From Holophagaceae bacterium (GTDB lineage Bacteria > Acidobacteriota > Holophagae > Holophagales > Holophagaceae), in contig JAJTBS010000002.1 of NCBI GenBank assembly GCA_021286765.1, forward strand, positions 434,001 to 498,000: a stretch of 64,000 nt of DNA. The letters are read 5' to 3'. A program made the position numbers and the translations under genes. Below the pieces are notes generated by a model. It did no database searches, was not told where the DNA came from, and saw nothing but the letters and a program-made list of their open reading frames with translations. How positions within the stretch are numbered: position 1 is the first letter of the stretch; every line of letters starts with the position of its first letter. Shown here one piece after another: positions 63,298-64,000 of the stretch.

Positions 63298-64000
63298 TCA
63301 CCGCCTCGGCAGGACTTCCTTCAGCAGGGAACGGGTCTCTCGGAGCATGGCCGCCGTGTCCTCCCAGCCGAGGCAGGCGTCGGTGACGGAGCAGCCGTAG
63401 CGCAGCTGGGTGAGGTCGGCGGGGATGGGCTGGTGGCCCTCCTCGAGAAAGCTCTCGATCATCACGCCCACGATGGAGCGGTTGCCGCGCAGGATCTGGT
63501 GGGCGCAGTCGTGCAGCACCAGAGGCTGGAGCTTCGGGTTCTTGAGGCTGTTGGCGTGGGAGCAATCGACCACGATGTTCTCGGCCAGGCCCGCCTTGCG
63601 CAGGGCCGCTTCGGCCAGTGAGACGCTCACGGTGTCGTAGTTGGGGCGGTCGCTGCCGCCCCGCAGCACCAGGTGGCCCAGGGCGTTGCCGCGGGTGCGC
63701 ACGATGGCGGCCTGGCCCTGGTCGTTGATGCCCAGGAAGCTGTGGGGATGCGAGGCCGAGAGGATGCCGTTCACCGCCGCGCCCAGGTCCCCGTCCGTGG
63801 CGTTCTTGAAGCCCACGGGCGTCGAGAGGCCGCTGGACATCTCCCGGTGGGTCTGGGACTCGGAGGTGCGGGCCCCGATGGCCGTCCAGGCGATGAGGTC
63901 GCCCAGATACTGGGGCGTGATGGGATCCAGGGCCTCGGTGCCGGCGGGCAGGCCCAGCTCGCCGATGCGGAGCAGGAATTCCCGGGCCTTCCGGACGCCC
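63298..64000 (-). CDS. Class I DAHP synthase, C-terminal part cut by the window edge
   Basis: About 233 residues are present; the 5' end lies beyond 64000. DAHP synthase joins PEP and erythrose-4-phosphate as the first step of aromatic amino acid synthesis. Motifs of the AroF/AroG/AroH class are readable: LDPITPQYLGDLIAWTAIGA, ESQTHREMSSGLSTPVGFKN, ATDGDLGAAVNGILSASHPH, VDCSHANSLKN and SVTDACLGWEDT. The regulatory N-terminus is not in view, so which of the three feedback types it is cannot be told. It converges with the TDT transporter gene after 16 bases. Confidence 0.93.
   Translation of the reverse strand, partial: GVRKAREFLLRIGELGLPAGTEALDPITPQYLGDLIAWTAIGARTSESQTHREMSSGLSTPVGFKNATDGDLGAAVNGILSASHPHSFLGINDQGQAAIVRTRGNALGHLVLRGGSDRPNYDTVSVSLAEAALRKAGLAENIVVDCSHANSLKNPKLQPLVLHDCAHQILRGNRSIVGVMIESFLEEGHQPIPADLTQLRYGCSVTDACLGWEDTAAMLRETRSLLKEVLPRR

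Noticed and set aside
1-64000. CRISPR array
   Set aside because: No set of regular repeats with spacers of similar length was seen, and no cas genes were recognised.

Overview
The window is GC-rich bacterial chromosome. Two large TonB-dependent receptors with N-terminal carboxypeptidase-regulatory-like domains, tandem FHA-GGDEF proteins, LytS/LytTR signalling and many small beta-barrel and lipoprotein genes suggest an Acidobacteriota of the Holophagae/Geothrix type. That assignment is an inference from gene content, not from a marker gene.

Bases 1-17600 are a defence island. It opens with the N-terminus of a divergent DUF262 (GmrSD-type) gene and a frameshifted vsr nickase pseudogene. A complete class 1 DISARM operon follows: drmD (SNF2-like helicase), drmMI (adenine methyltransferase), drmA (helicase), drmB (DUF1998) and drmC (phospholipase-D fold). 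An AspBHI-like modification-dependent restriction endonuclease sits inside the operon, between drmMI and drmA, and starts on the drmMI stop codon. The target-recognition half of drmMI is much more AT-rich than the rest of the operon, which suggests a swapped specificity module. Directly downstream lies a DUF726 alpha/beta-hydrolase with a cysteine-rich head and a glycine-rich membrane region, a candidate new effector.

Bases 17600-24850 are accessory DNA. They hold a transposase remnant, a protein built of about 20-residue LPxL repeats, two excisionase-like HTH genes with palindromic operator candidates, a divergent TrwC-like (relaxase-like) protein whose frame overlaps a second gene for over 700 bp, a DNA-binding-type protein and a DUF429 gene. 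The region ends at tRNA-Glu and tRNA-Gln. No integrase is visible, so it looks like a degraded mobilizable or integrative element.

Bases 25100-64000 are ordinary chromosome. They contain: a five-gene signalling operon (two unknown proteins, two FHA-GGDEF diguanylate cyclases, a Ser/Thr kinase); a YdcZ-type transporter; a tandem LytS-LytS-LytTR system whose second kinase has a degenerate ATP site; outer-membrane barrels and two TonB receptors; a TVNG-repeat beta-solenoid protein; a secreted M4 protease with a C-terminal dockerin beside a lipoprotein resembling a cohesin; a WYL regulator; several lipoproteins; prs and a methyltransferase; murA; a small S26 peptidase and a PTPS-like protein; an Fe-S membrane oxidoreductase; a TehA/TDT transporter; and the end of a DAHP synthase gene.

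All function calls come from reading motifs in the translated sequence. No database search was run.
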